From Pseudomonas baetica (lineage in GTDB: Bacteria > Pseudomonadota > Gammaproteobacteria > Pseudomonadales > Pseudomonadaceae): a stretch of 56,353 nucleotides of DNA. A model generated the notes under the pieces. It had not been told where the DNA came from and did not search any database. It saw only the letters and a program-made list of their open reading frames with translations. Of this stretch, positions 48,865 to 56,300 are shown piece by piece. Made by a program: the position numbers and the translations under genes. Where the stretch lies: positions 1 to 56,353 of the forward strand of contig NZ_JAIHLQ010000041.1 in NCBI RefSeq assembly GCF_019733355.1, read 5' to 3'. How positions within the stretch are numbered: the first letter of the stretch is position 1; the number at the start of each line of letters is the position of its first letter.

Positions 48865-49425
48865 CTACGCCGCCTCTCGCACGAGACGGATATCGACTTC
48901 TCTGTCAACGTACTTCCATTCCTCTGTTGCACGCAGTTCGGAAAGCAATGCGTTGAACTCAGCCTCATGGGTTGGCGCGAACTCGAACCAATTGAGAAAA
49001 TCGAACGGTTCATTTTCAGAGAGGTCGCGGCAGTGGTGGAGCTTGCGCGCTACTGCAGGCAAGTAGTTGAGCCCGATTTGGATGTGCTTTGACTTTTCGA
49101 AAACGCTCCGGCGCTCGTCTTGCGTGAATTCCCACCAAGCTGCGTTTTTTCGGATCGGTATCAACGCAGCGCAAGTTGCTTCTGGGCGCGCTAGCCCTTG
49201 CTGCTTCACCACAATTTCGTTCTTCTCTTCGCGCATGACATACCGTTCATTGCTTGTTATTCCGCGAAGTACCCAGGGTGCATTGGTTTCGGGCTGCAAC
49301 TCTGAGGCAGATATTACGTTGAGCCTTTTGGCTTCAGGCAGTGACTTGCCAACTATGGTTTCGGTTCCAACGATCCGCCAAAGACCGCTGTCTCCGCCGA
49401 CGAATGCAAATAATCGTGTATCCAT
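48865..49425 (-). CDS. Chlorite-dismutase-like heme-fold protein
   Basis: A 186-aa protein from ATG 49425, preceded by GAAGGGGGTGAA. The C-terminal half, WWEFTQDERRSVFEKSKHIQIGLNYLPAVARKLHHCRDLSENEPFDFLNWFEFAPTHEAEFNALLSELRATEEWKYV, follows the chlorite dismutase/Dyp-like pattern (W-x-x-x-x-x-x-E-R...S/C-R-D/G-L...D-F-x-x-x-F-E...L-R-x-T-x-E-x-x-Y). Whether it binds heme or detoxifies chlorite is not shown. It fills the gap in the broken tnpA. Confidence 0.55.
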   Translation of the reverse strand: MDTRLFAFVGGDSGLWRIVGTETIVGKSLPEAKRLNVISASELQPETNAPWVLRGITSNERYVMREEKNEIVVKQQGLARPEATCAALIPIRKNAAWWEFTQDERRSVFEKSKHIQIGLNYLPAVARKLHHCRDLSENEPFDFLNWFEFAPTHEAEFNALLSELRATEEWKYVDREVDIRLVREAA

Positions 49426-49495
49426 TTCACCCCCTTCATGTGAGTGTGTTAACTTTTTTACAGCCTCAAAAAACCTATCTGCCCATCCCATGCTT

Positions 49496-49765
49496 GTGCA
49501 TCATCGTCTCGCCTCGCTTAGCGTAGTATTGCATTACGCTTACCAGCGCCCCCAGTTAAATTGTAAATATAGCATCGAATTGGTCTGTGATACGACCGCC
49601 AGAAAATAGCCGTTTGTCGCCATTTCAAAAATTAATTGTACCGTATCGGTACGCCCTAACTAGGCGTCAGGCCGGAACCTTGGGCCGCGTCAGGATAGGG
49701 CCGATTCCAGCATTTTCTGACGCCTCGCCGGCAACCTCTAGGGCCTCAACCTGACAGGCCGTACG
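49496..49765. other. Gap between Cld-like gene and Tn501-like end
   Basis: No gene seen. AT-rich DNA (49550-49640) gives way to GC-rich inverted words such as CTAACTAGGCGTCAGG. It may be a worn resolution site or end of the element that brought in the Cld-like gene. Confidence 0.35.
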
Positions 49766-49803
49766 CTTAACGTACGATTTTTTCCGTTTTCTCTATCGTC
49801 CCC
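49766..49803 (-). repeat. Orphan 38-bp Tn501-like inverted repeat
   Basis: On the minus strand it begins GGGGACGATAGAGAAAACGG and ends with GTACGTTAAG, the Tn501/Tn21-group terminal pattern at exactly 38 bp. The outer end faces tnpA at 49803. No partner end is visible near 48.6 kb, so the insertion has lost one end. Confidence 0.7.
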
Positions 49804-50240
49804 ATCAAGGCTCTGGCCAGCACGATGCCCTTGTCGGTTTGCATGGCCAGCTCGGTCAGCAACTGGACAGCCTGCCGGTAGTGGCCAATCGTGAACGGCT
49901 GGAAGCCGAACACCGTTTGCAGCTCGACCAGGTGCTCGCGTCGGGTCTGCTCACGCTGCCCGTACTCGTCCCAGCTTTCGATGCCGACCTTGAGCTGGTT
50001 GGCGACCAGTCTCAGCAATGGCGGGAACGGTGGCTCATCAGCGCCAAGGATGACGCCGGGAAAGCGCAGGTAGCAGAGCTGCACCGCGAAGCCCAGCCGA
50101 TTGGCCGGGCCGCGCCGCTGCCGGATGATGGAGAGGTCGCTTTCGCTGAACGTGTAGTGACGGATCAACTCATCCTTGGTGTCCGGCAACGCCAGCAGGC
50201 TTTCGCGCTCGGCGGCGGAGAGGATCGAACGGCGGGGCAT
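49767..50240 (-). pseudogene. tnpA: Tn21-type transposase TnpA, N-terminal part
   Basis: Begins MPRRSILSAAERESLLALPDTKDELIRHYTFSESDL, as in Tn21 TnpA, and follows it to AMQTDKGIVLARAL. It then runs into the Tn501-like end (MGTIEKTEKIVR, stop). ATG 50240 is the authentic family start. Confidence 0.92.
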
Positions 50241-50350
50241 GCGGTTTCCTTCTTCTTGAAAACGTAGGTTTGTGACAAGCCCGCCAAGGCAACCGGCGCG
50301 TGTCGTTTTCAGAAGGCGACTGCACCAGTTCACTGGGCTGGCCGCCGTGT

Positions 50351-50394
50351 GTGCATAGAACTTCTGACCGGGAACGGTCAGAAGTTCTATGCAC
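50351..50394. repeat. 19-bp perfect inverted repeat inside the Tn402-type end
   Basis: GTGCATAGAACTTCTGACC (50351-50369) pairs with its complement at 50376-50394 around GGGAAC. Each arm carries the CAGAAGT...TGCAC word typical of Tn402 terminal repeats, in opposite orientation. It can fold into a long hairpin. Confidence 0.6.
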
Positions 50395-50474
50395 GAAGCG
50401 CCGCGAGAGATCGGAATTGCTCAGAACTCTTGTGCACGGCGCGACAAAGCCGGAACCGCCGAAAATTCCGGCGA

Positions 50475-51026
50475 TCAACCGGCAAGCTGCTTGATGCGCT
50501 CGGCCAGGCGGCCGAAAGCCTCGTTCACGTATTCCAGCACCTTGGGTTCTGCGCCCTGCGTGCGCAGCGAGTCTTTGAAGGCTTCCAGGTCGGACAGCCA
50601 TTGCCGATGCAGGCGGCCCAGCTCGTCGAGCTGAGGCCGGAAGTCTTGGAGACTGCCGCTCGCACGAAACGCCTGGTAGCCACGCTCAAGCGTGGCCGCC
50701 GTGGTCAGCAGTTGCGCGCCCATTTGCTTGTGCTGTTCGGAGAACTCGGCCATGCCGTCATAGGGCCGCGAAGCCTTGCGGCGCTCGGCTTCGGATGCCT
50801 CTTCCATGATGCGGGCGTAGCGGTAGAACCCTGGGAACTCGCGGGACAGCGCCATGAGCTGCTGATCGGATGTGCCGACCCAAATCCTGTGCAGGTCAGG
50901 CCCGTACCCCATCATGCGATTGATGATGGCATGGGCCTCGCTGACACCCTGGGCGGCAAGCTGCTGCATGTGTTGGTCGATCTTCGCGGCCAGTCGGCGG
51001 AATTCGTTCATGCTCATGTCCGTCAC
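50475..51026 (-). CDS. Helical protein coupled to the PIN/AbrB pair
   Basis: A 183-aa, all-helical, charged protein (EFRRLAAKIDQHMQQLAAQGVSEAHAIINRMMGYGPDLHRIWVGTSDQQLMALSREFPGFYRYARIMEEASEAERRKA...). The GTG at 51026 overlaps the PIN stop (GTGA), so the three genes AbrB-PIN-this are coupled. Not recognised; a third TA component or a transposon passenger are both possible. Confidence 0.6.
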   Translation of the reverse strand: MTDMSMNEFRRLAAKIDQHMQQLAAQGVSEAHAIINRMMGYGPDLHRIWVGTSDQQLMALSREFPGFYRYARIMEEASEAERRKASRPYDGMAEFSEQHKQMGAQLLTTAATLERGYQAFRASGSLQDFRPQLDELGRLHRQWLSDLEAFKDSLRTQGAEPKVLEYVNEAFGRLAERIKQLAG

Positions 51027-51418
51027 AAAAGGCGCGTTGATTGCCCTTGCGCCGTGAGAAGTGCCACCGCCTTCTTATCGAAGGAAACGAAGGTTTCCCC
51101 GCCAAGCCAGTTGCCTTCGTAGGCAATGACGCCATCGGCAAAGTCTCCGCCCGCGTCGAGCACCAGCAAGCCAGCCTCCACGGCAGGCCGGTTCACTTCC
51201 ACATTCGCGGCGGCCAGTAGTGCCCGGATCGCGCTGGCCGCGTCGGCTTGCTGGAAGCCGTAGACACGCAGCAGCACCCAAACAAATTCGCATAGGCACG
51301 GCAGCGCGACCGCGATCAACTCGGCGTCGGTCAAGACTGCGGCGGCAACGTCCGCTTGTGCGGGATCGTCACGCACAACCGCACGCACAAGGACGTTGGT
51401 ATCGACTGCGACCTTCAT
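51023..51418 (-). CDS. VapC-like PIN-domain toxin
   Basis: A 131-aa protein. KVAVDTNVLVRAVVRDD holds the first PIN aspartate, ALPCLCEFVWVL the conserved Glu, and DFADGVIAYEGNWLGGETFVSFDKKAV the last acidic residues (D-x-x-D...D). VapC RNases cut tRNA or rRNA. It overlaps the AbrB gene by 4 bp. Confidence 0.85.
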   Translation of the reverse strand: MKVAVDTNVLVRAVVRDDPAQADVAAAVLTDAELIAVALPCLCEFVWVLLRVYGFQQADAASAIRALLAAANVEVNRPAVEAGLLVLDAGGDFADGVIAYEGNWLGGETFVSFDKKAVALLTAQGQSTRLL

Positions 51419-51666
51419 TGCTTACCTGCCCAGCCTTGCGCCGCCGCCTCGTTGATTTCTTCGATGGTGGCAACCTTCTGCGTCTTGCCCGCGAGCAGGC
51501 CGACAAAGCTGGCTATCGTCCCTGCGGGCCGTGCCGCCTTGAGCACGCCCCGACCGTCTGGCAACAAGTCCAGCTCGATCTTGTCGCCTGGCCTGATGCC
51601 GAGGTGTTGCAGTACGTCCTTCCGAAACGTCACTTGTCCCCGTGCGGTAACGGTCAATGTGGTCAT
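51415..51666 (-). CDS. AbrB/VapB-type antitoxin
   Basis: An 83-aa protein. TTLTVTARGQVTFRKDVLQHLGIRPGDKIELDLLPDGRGVLKAA is a swapped-hairpin AbrB DNA-binding domain; the C terminus binds the toxin. ATG 51666 is preferred over 51684 because GCGAGGG lies upstream at the right distance. Confidence 0.85.
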   Translation of the reverse strand: MTTLTVTARGQVTFRKDVLQHLGIRPGDKIELDLLPDGRGVLKAARPAGTIASFVGLLAGKTQKVATIEEINEAAAQGWAGKQ

Positions 51667-51719
51667 GGTGGTTTGCCCTCGCAATCAAGGTTGATGCTTC
51701 ACATAGTAATGCAAAAATG

Positions 51720-51845
51720 CCTTACCGTCAATGTCCGTCAAACGATCATTAGTCGGCCATGCCGGACACTGTCCAGCAAAGTTATTGCACAACGGGTTGT
51801 CGGACATTAAGATAGGCGGACGGAATGACGGACAAGAGAGGCGGC
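51720..51845. promoter_or_regulatory. Candidate res site and divergent promoters
   Basis: Between the divergent AbrB and resolvase genes. Several GTCCG/CGGAC and TGTCC/GGACA half-sites recur (for example around 51752-51768 and 51797-51840), as in resolvase binding sites. Not resolved further. Confidence 0.45.
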
Positions 51846-51847
51846 AA

Positions 51848-52414
51848 ATGGCACTGATCGGCTATGCGCGGGTATCGACGGCGGAACAGGACACCGCCTT
51901 GCAGACGGATGCGCTACGCAAGGCAGGCTGCGAGCGCGTTTTCGAGGACACGGCTTCCGGGGCCAAGGCCGACCGCCCCGGCTTGGCTGATGCGCTGGCC
52001 TACCTGCGCGACGGCGACGTGCTGGCCGTCTGGCGGCTGGATCGGCTCGGGCGCTCTATGCCGCACCTAATCGAAACGATAGGCGCGCTGGAAGCGCGAG
52101 GCGTCGGCTTCCGTTCTCTGACGGAAGCCATCGACACCACCACGCCAGGCGGGCGGCTCATCTTCCACGTGTTCGGCGCGCTGGGCCAGTTCGAGCGCGA
52201 CTTGATCCGCGAGCGCACCAAGGCCGGGTTGACTGCCGCCGCCGCTCGTGGGAGGAAGGGCGGGCGAAAGCCGGTTGTCACCGCCGACAAGTTGCAGCGA
52301 GCGCGGGAGCACATCGCCAACGGGCTTAATGTCCGAGAGGCCGCTACACGGCTCAAGGTGAGCAAGACGGCCCTGTACACCGCGCTGCAATCCACCAGTG
52401 CAGCCGACTCCTGA
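51848..52414 (+). CDS. tnpR: Serine resolvase of the Tn402-type element
   Basis: A 188-aa protein. MALIGYARVSTAEQDTALQ carries the catalytic serine (Ser in RVST); VWRLDRLGRSMPHLIETI and IFHVFGALGQFERDLIRERTKAGL are the E-helix region; the C-terminal HTH is LNVREAATRLKVSKTALYTAL. ATG 51848 is chosen as the family start, with GAGGCGGC upstream. It presumably resolves cointegrates at the site upstream. Confidence 0.9.
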   Translation: MALIGYARVSTAEQDTALQTDALRKAGCERVFEDTASGAKADRPGLADALAYLRDGDVLAVWRLDRLGRSMPHLIETIGALEARGVGFRSLTEAIDTTTPGGRLIFHVFGALGQFERDLIRERTKAGLTAAAARGRKGGRKPVVTADKLQRAREHIANGLNVREAATRLKVSKTALYTALQSTSAADS

Positions 52415-52542
52415 TATTCCGTGCAGTCGTCTTCTGAAAATGACAGCGCGGCACGGGAATCAAGGCATTGCGATTCTCGAAAATAGTTCTTGAAATTCTA
52501 TTCTTGATTGCATATCATCTCAACGAGTTTCGATAAGAAAGG

Positions 52543-52839
52543 ATGCCCATGCGACCGTCTGTTGTGCTTGACATGAAGCGAAGCGCAGTGCGTGAAGCGG
52601 TAGGCCGCTTTCGCGCCGCGAACCCGCGCGTCTTCGGCTCGGTGCTGCATGGCACCGACCGGGATGGCAGCGACCTCGACCTGTTGGTCGATGCGCTGCC
52701 CGGTGCCACGTTGTTGGACTTGGGCGATTTGGAAGAAGAACTGAAATCGCTGCTCGGCGTTGACGTCGATCTGCTGACTCCCGGCGACCTGCCGCCGAAG
52801 TTCCGGGCCAAGGTGCTCGCGGAGGCGCAACCGATATGA
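52543..52839 (+). CDS. mntA: MNT-type nucleotidyltransferase antitoxin (MntA-like)
   Basis: A 98-aa minimal nucleotidyltransferase. The motif is VFGSVLHGTDRDGSDLDLLVDAL, that is G-S...D-x-D, with a later Asp in LGVDVDLLTP. In MntA/HepT pairs this protein adds AMP to a tyrosine of the HEPN toxin. It overlaps hepT by 4 bp. Confidence 0.88.
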   Translation: MPMRPSVVLDMKRSAVREAVGRFRAANPRVFGSVLHGTDRDGSDLDLLVDALPGATLLDLGDLEEELKSLLGVDVDLLTPGDLPPKFRAKVLAEAQPI

Positions 52840-53222
52840 GCGAGAACCGCCTGCCCGATTACCTCGACCACATTCAGCAGGCCGCAACCGATGCGCGCAG
52901 CTTCGTGGAAGGGATGGCCAAGGACGACTTCTTGGCCGACAAGCGCACCCAGCAGGCCGTCATCATGAGCCTGATCGTCATCGGCGAGGCGGCCACAAAG
53001 GTGATGGATGGCTACGTCGAGTTCACCCAGGCGCATGCCGACGTGCCGTGGCGCAGCATGCGCAATATGCGTAATCGCATGGCTCACGGCTATTTCGACA
53101 TCAACCTCGATGTGGTGTGGGAGACGGTACAGGAATGGCTGCCGGCGTTGCTCCAGCAATTGCCCGCCGTGCGTCAGGATGCCGACGATGAAGACCGTAA
53201 CGACAAAGGCATGGAGCCATGA
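52836..53222 (+). CDS. hepT: HEPN-type ribonuclease toxin (HepT-like)
   Basis: A 128-aa protein. The RNase motif R-x4-H-x-Y is present as R79NRMAHGY86, the tyrosine being the AMP acceptor in known pairs. The helical HEPN core (VIMSLIVIGEAATKVMDGYVEF) is typical. All key residues are intact. Confidence 0.9.
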   Translation: MSENRLPDYLDHIQQAATDARSFVEGMAKDDFLADKRTQQAVIMSLIVIGEAATKVMDGYVEFTQAHADVPWRSMRNMRNRMAHGYFDINLDVVWETVQEWLPALLQQLPAVRQDADDEDRNDKGMEP

Positions 53223-53440
53223 CCAATCAAGCCGCCGATGTTCGGCCCCTCTGGCGTGTTCGATCCCGCGACCTATGAGCCGCGCTCGGGCAAGACCTTC
53301 TGGATGGCCGCAACGGACGTGAGTTCGCTGGTGGGCAAGGAGGCAGCAGCCGACACGCTCATCGGCAACTGCACGACCGCACGACCAGCCTCCCGTTCAA
53401 ATTCGAGTTAGAACTCATATCCAGCCTGTCTGGGGGCACT
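53223..53440. other. Coding relics, no intact gene
   Basis: A frame PPMFGPSGVFDPATYEPRSGKTFWMAATDVSSLVGKEAAADTLIGN reads like a protein fragment but has no start in frame with a ribosome site and is broken at both ends. Probably a remnant of a deleted gene. Confidence 0.35.
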
Positions 53441-53458
53441 GTGAAAGAGGGATCTCCG

Positions 53459-53815
53459 ATGACTGTTGAATCGAGAATATTTTCTGTAGCCGAGTATGTT
53501 CAGCCGTCCGAAGGCGAGCCTATTCGTTCCGTTGTGCTTGAAACCCGAGACTCAATTATCGTGGTTTGGCATGTCCATCCCGGGCAGGAAATTGCGGCTC
53601 ACATTCATCCTCACGGCCAAGACACGTGGACTGTTTTGTCGGGAATGGCTGATTACTTTCAGGGCAATGGGATTGTTCGTGCCCTCAGGGAAGGTGAGAT
53701 AGCCGTGGCAAGACCGGGCCAAGTGCACGGGGCGCGAAATACAGGTACCGAGCCATTTGTGTTCGTCTCGGTTGTGGCATCAGCCAATGCCGGTTTCGTA
53801 TTGGCTGAGCGATAG
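53459..53815 (+). CDS. Small cupin-domain protein
   Basis: A 118-aa single cupin. VVWHVHPGQEIAAHIHPHGQDTWTVLSGMADY is cupin motif 1 (G(x)5HxH(x)n E/D-like), and VARPGQVHGARNTGTEPFVFVSVV is motif 2 (PG...H...N). ATG 53459 follows GAGGG. The substrate is unknown. Confidence 0.8.
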   Translation: MTVESRIFSVAEYVQPSEGEPIRSVVLETRDSIIVVWHVHPGQEIAAHIHPHGQDTWTVLSGMADYFQGNGIVRALREGEIAVARPGQVHGARNTGTEPFVFVSVVASANAGFVLAER

Positions 53816-54069
53816 AGCCCAATCTCTGGAGTTGGTCCAATGAGCGGTCGGGGAGATAGGTAACAGACATGCAGCGGACACGGCTGCTAAACCAGGTCGC
53901 AAACCTCCTTGCGTCGCAGCGTGCCGCAAGCGACGCGATCAATCGAATGGGGTCGGCATGAGACTGAACACCATCCAGTTCCCGACCGCGTAGCCGCCTG
54001 TCCTGCCGATCAGGTCTTGACCATCGACGCCTGGGATCAGTCCTGAATGTTCTTGGAGACCACTACGTT
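53816..54069. other. Gap, no gene supported
   Basis: Contains short broken frames (for example MRLNTIQFPTA then stop at 53958-53993). Nothing else is recognised. Confidence 0.35.
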
Positions 54070-54396
54070 ATGAGCCGCAGCCGCCGCAAAACACCCATCG
54101 TCGGGCACACGACCTGCGGCAGCGAGCGCGAGGACAAGAAGCTCTGGCATCAGCGCTGGCGCACCCGTGAGCGCACGGCGCTGACCAGCGCGTCGCCCGA
54201 AGCCCTGAGCGCCCATCTGCCCCTGCTGGAAAACCAGGCCAGCAGCGTCTGGTCGATGGGCAAGGATGGCCGCTCCTACTGGCCCGTCAAGCGCCAGGCC
54301 GCCACGGCGGATCGCATCGCCAATCACAAGGGACGCAACCCGCAAGAACGCGCCTCCCTGAAAAAGCGCCTGCTGCGCAAGTGGATGAGCAAATGA
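54070..54396 (+). CDS. Basic protein, first of a three-gene set
   Basis: A 108-aa, very basic protein (MSRSRRKTPIVGHTTCGSEREDKKLWHQRWRTRERTALTSA...ASLKKRLLRKWMSK). Not recognised; composition suggests nucleic-acid contact. Coupled to the next gene by an ATGA overlap. Confidence 0.6.
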   Translation: MSRSRRKTPIVGHTTCGSEREDKKLWHQRWRTRERTALTSASPEALSAHLPLLENQASSVWSMGKDGRSYWPVKRQAATADRIANHKGRNPQERASLKKRLLRKWMSK

Positions 54397-54893
54397 AGCT
54401 CTCCTTCCATCAGCACATTGCGCTGTTCTGGATGATCGGTGCTCCGGGCGTCTTCGCGCCCGTGATCGAGAACGCCAAGCGGCCCGATGCCGGCGCCGTC
54501 ATGGCGTGGGGTGTCGCGATCGTGGCGGTGATGATCCTCTTCACCCCTTTGCTGCTGCGCTGTCCACCATTCCGGCGCTGGTATGGCCGGACGGATGCGC
54601 TGTCGGAGCGGCAGCGCCAGGCGCTTGCCGAGCGCGGCCTGCGCCGCTACTACCAGACCGCTTTCGATGACGGCTACGTGCCCCGCGTGATGCCCTACGT
54701 GTGGCGCATCATCTGGACGGTCGGCGGGTTGATGGCTGTGACCGCCGTACTGCCTACCAACACCGGACGGCCAGCCTTCGATGCCTTGGTGGTCTTCTCG
54801 ACCTGGTATCCGATAGGCGTGATGCTGCTGGTTTTCGCGTCGAGGCCCCTTGGCCGGTTGATTCGCCAAAGAGCACAGGAGCGGCGGAAATGA
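54393..54893 (+). CDS. Membrane protein, second of the set
   Basis: A 166-aa protein with about four hydrophobic segments (IALFWMIGAPGVFAPV, MAWGVAIVAVMILFTPLLL, IIWTVGGLMAVTAVL, LVVFSTWYPIGVMLLVF). ATG 54393 is set by the overlap with the preceding stop. Unknown. Confidence 0.6.
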   Translation: MKLSFHQHIALFWMIGAPGVFAPVIENAKRPDAGAVMAWGVAIVAVMILFTPLLLRCPPFRRWYGRTDALSERQRQALAERGLRRYYQTAFDDGYVPRVMPYVWRIIWTVGGLMAVTAVLPTNTGRPAFDALVVFSTWYPIGVMLLVFASRPLGRLIRQRAQERRK

Positions 54894-55261
54894 GCACGTC
54901 AACCATCGAGGCGCTGGCCAGCGCCTGGGCAAGGATTGCCGAGGAAGCGGAATTCCCCGCTGACTACGAGGGGACTGCCACACCACAAGCGCATCGGGCT
55001 AGCGAAGCTATTCAGGAGCAGATTCGGGAGCGCATCGTCGCCACCAACGACATGCGGCTGTTCAGCCTGCTGCACCTGCTGGGTCAGGCGTCGCTGCGCA
55101 TGGAGCAAGCGCTGTGGCCGGAGGATTACGAGCGGATGACGCGCGAGGTTGAGGAAGCCCTGCGGCAAGCCACCGACGCCAACGCCAGATCGTACACCCA
55201 CGAAGAAGTGATGCAGGCGATGCAGGAACGCATCGACCGGGCGCGAGACAAGCCATGTTGA
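54890..55261 (+). CDS. Helical protein, third of the set
   Basis: A 123-aa, helical, charged protein (MSTSTIEALASAWARIAEEAEFPADYEGT...). The ATG overlaps the previous stop by 4 bp, and its own stop lies 7 bp inside the following resolvase gene. Unknown. Confidence 0.6.
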   Translation: MSTSTIEALASAWARIAEEAEFPADYEGTATPQAHRASEAIQEQIRERIVATNDMRLFSLLHLLGQASLRMEQALWPEDYERMTREVEEALRQATDANARSYTHEEVMQAMQERIDRARDKPC

Positions 55262-55812
55262 TTGGCTATGCGCGCGTCTCGACGCAGGATCAGAACCTGG
55301 AGCTGCAACGCGAAGCCTTGAGCAAGGCCGGATGTAAAAAGGTCTTCGAGGACAAGGTGAGTGGCACGCGGGCAGACCGGCCTGGCTTGGCCAAGACGCT
55401 CGAAATGCTGCGCGAAGGCGATACTTTGGTCGTCTGGAAGCTCGACCGGCTGGGCCGGTCGGTCAAGCAACTGGTCGATCTGGTCGGCGATCTGCACAAG
55501 CACGGTGTCCAGTTCAGGAGCCTCACCGACTCCATCGACACCGGCACACCATCCGGGCGGTTCTTCTTCCACGTCATGGCGAGCCTTGCCGAAATGGAGC
55601 GCGAGCTGACCGTCGAGCGCACCCGCGCCGGGCTGGAAGTCGCCAAGCAGCTCGGCCGCAAAGGCGGCCGCAAGCCGAAGATGACCGACAGCAAGATCGA
55701 GTCGGCCAAGAAGCTGCTGGCCAGCGGGGTGCCGCCCAAGGACGTGGCCAAGAACCTCGGCGTGTCCATTCCGACGCTGTACCGCTGGGTGCCAGCCTCC
55801 ACGCACGCTTAG
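55255..55812 (+). CDS. tnpR: Tn3-family resolvase TnpR at the right end
   Basis: A 185-aa protein. MLIGYARVSTQDQNLELQ (catalytic Ser in RVST), VWKLDRLGRSVKQLVDLV, FHVMASLAEMERELTVERTRAGLEVAKQLGRKGGR, and HTH VPPKDVAKNLGVSIPTLYRWV. Its stop codon falls inside the right inverted repeat. It is not the usual Tn21 TnpR and differs from the copy at 51848, so the right end was captured from another Tn3-type element. Confidence 0.9.
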   Translation: MLIGYARVSTQDQNLELQREALSKAGCKKVFEDKVSGTRADRPGLAKTLEMLREGDTLVVWKLDRLGRSVKQLVDLVGDLHKHGVQFRSLTDSIDTGTPSGRFFFHVMASLAEMERELTVERTRAGLEVAKQLGRKGGRKPKMTDSKIESAKKLLASGVPPKDVAKNLGVSIPTLYRWVPASTHA

Positions 55813-55845
55813 CGTGCTTTATTTTCCGTTTTCTGAGACGACCCC

Positions 55846-56136
55846 GACATAGACACCACAACGGCGAACGGGGCTCTAGTGTTCCATGTGTTTGCAGCCT
55901 TGGCTGAATACGAACGCGCACGGCTGCAAGAGCGCACACGGGCCGGGTTAGAGGCGGCAAGGGCAAGAGGGCGGCGCGGTGGGCGGCCCTTGGCCATGTC
56001 AGATGACAACGCCAGGAAGGCAAGGGCCATGCTGTCGGATGTAGAGATAACGAAAGCCGAAGTTGCAAAACACTTTGGTGTGTCTAGGCCGACTTTAAAC
56101 GCAGCATTGGCGAGATTGTCGCCATCTGATACCTAG
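55846..56136 (+). pseudogene. Serine recombinase, C-terminal fragment cut by the transposon
   Basis: Starts directly at the transposon end in frame: DIDTTTANGALVFHVFAALAEYERARLQERTRAGLEAARARGRRGGRPLA...VAKHFGVSRPTLNAAL, stop at 56134-56136. The N-terminal catalytic half is missing. Confidence 0.85.
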
Positions 56137-56300
56137 CTGCAAGCCGCGCCATAGCTCACTTCTTGGGCTGCTATTTAACATAAAAAATGGAGTTGCGCAG
56201 TTATTTGTAAGCGTTGAGTTGTAATTTCACGATTGGGTTGATTTGAAATTGCACAATCGGTCTGATGGAAGGATACCCGCCATCACTAAGGAGACTGCCT

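Larger units (their letters stand above)
50301..52445. mobile_element. Non-autonomous Tn402/Tn5053-type element with cargo
   Basis: 25-bp inverted repeats at 50301-50325 (starts TGTCGTTTTCAGAAG) and 52421-52445 (on the minus strand starts TGTCATTTTCAGAAG) match the ends of Tn402/Tn5053 elements and class 1 integrons; 23 of 25 bases agree. GCGCG flanks both sides (50296-50300, 52446-52450), a 5-bp target duplication. CAGAAGT...TGCAC words follow the left end like TniA sites. No tniABQ is present. Cargo: unknown protein, PIN toxin, AbrB antitoxin, serine resolvase. It lies just upstream of tnpA, near where Tn21-type res sites occur. Confidence 0.85.
47071..55845. mobile_element. Tn21-related mosaic transposon with perfect 38-bp ends
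   Basis: Ends at 47071-47108 and 55808-55845 are identical 38-bp inverted repeats (outer GGGGTCGTCTCAGAAAACGG, inner GCTAAG), matching the tnpA-side repeat of Tn21. The 5-bp flanks differ (GTAAA, GACAT), so no target duplication remains and one side was probably rearranged. Content: broken tnpA, a nested Tn402-type element, HEPN/MNT pair, cupin, a three-gene unknown set and a second resolvase. Without transposase it would need help in trans. Confidence 0.88.

Noticed and set aside
47066..55850. Target duplication around the Tn21-like transposon
   Set aside because: The flanking 5-mers GTAAA and GACAT differ, so no duplication can be claimed.
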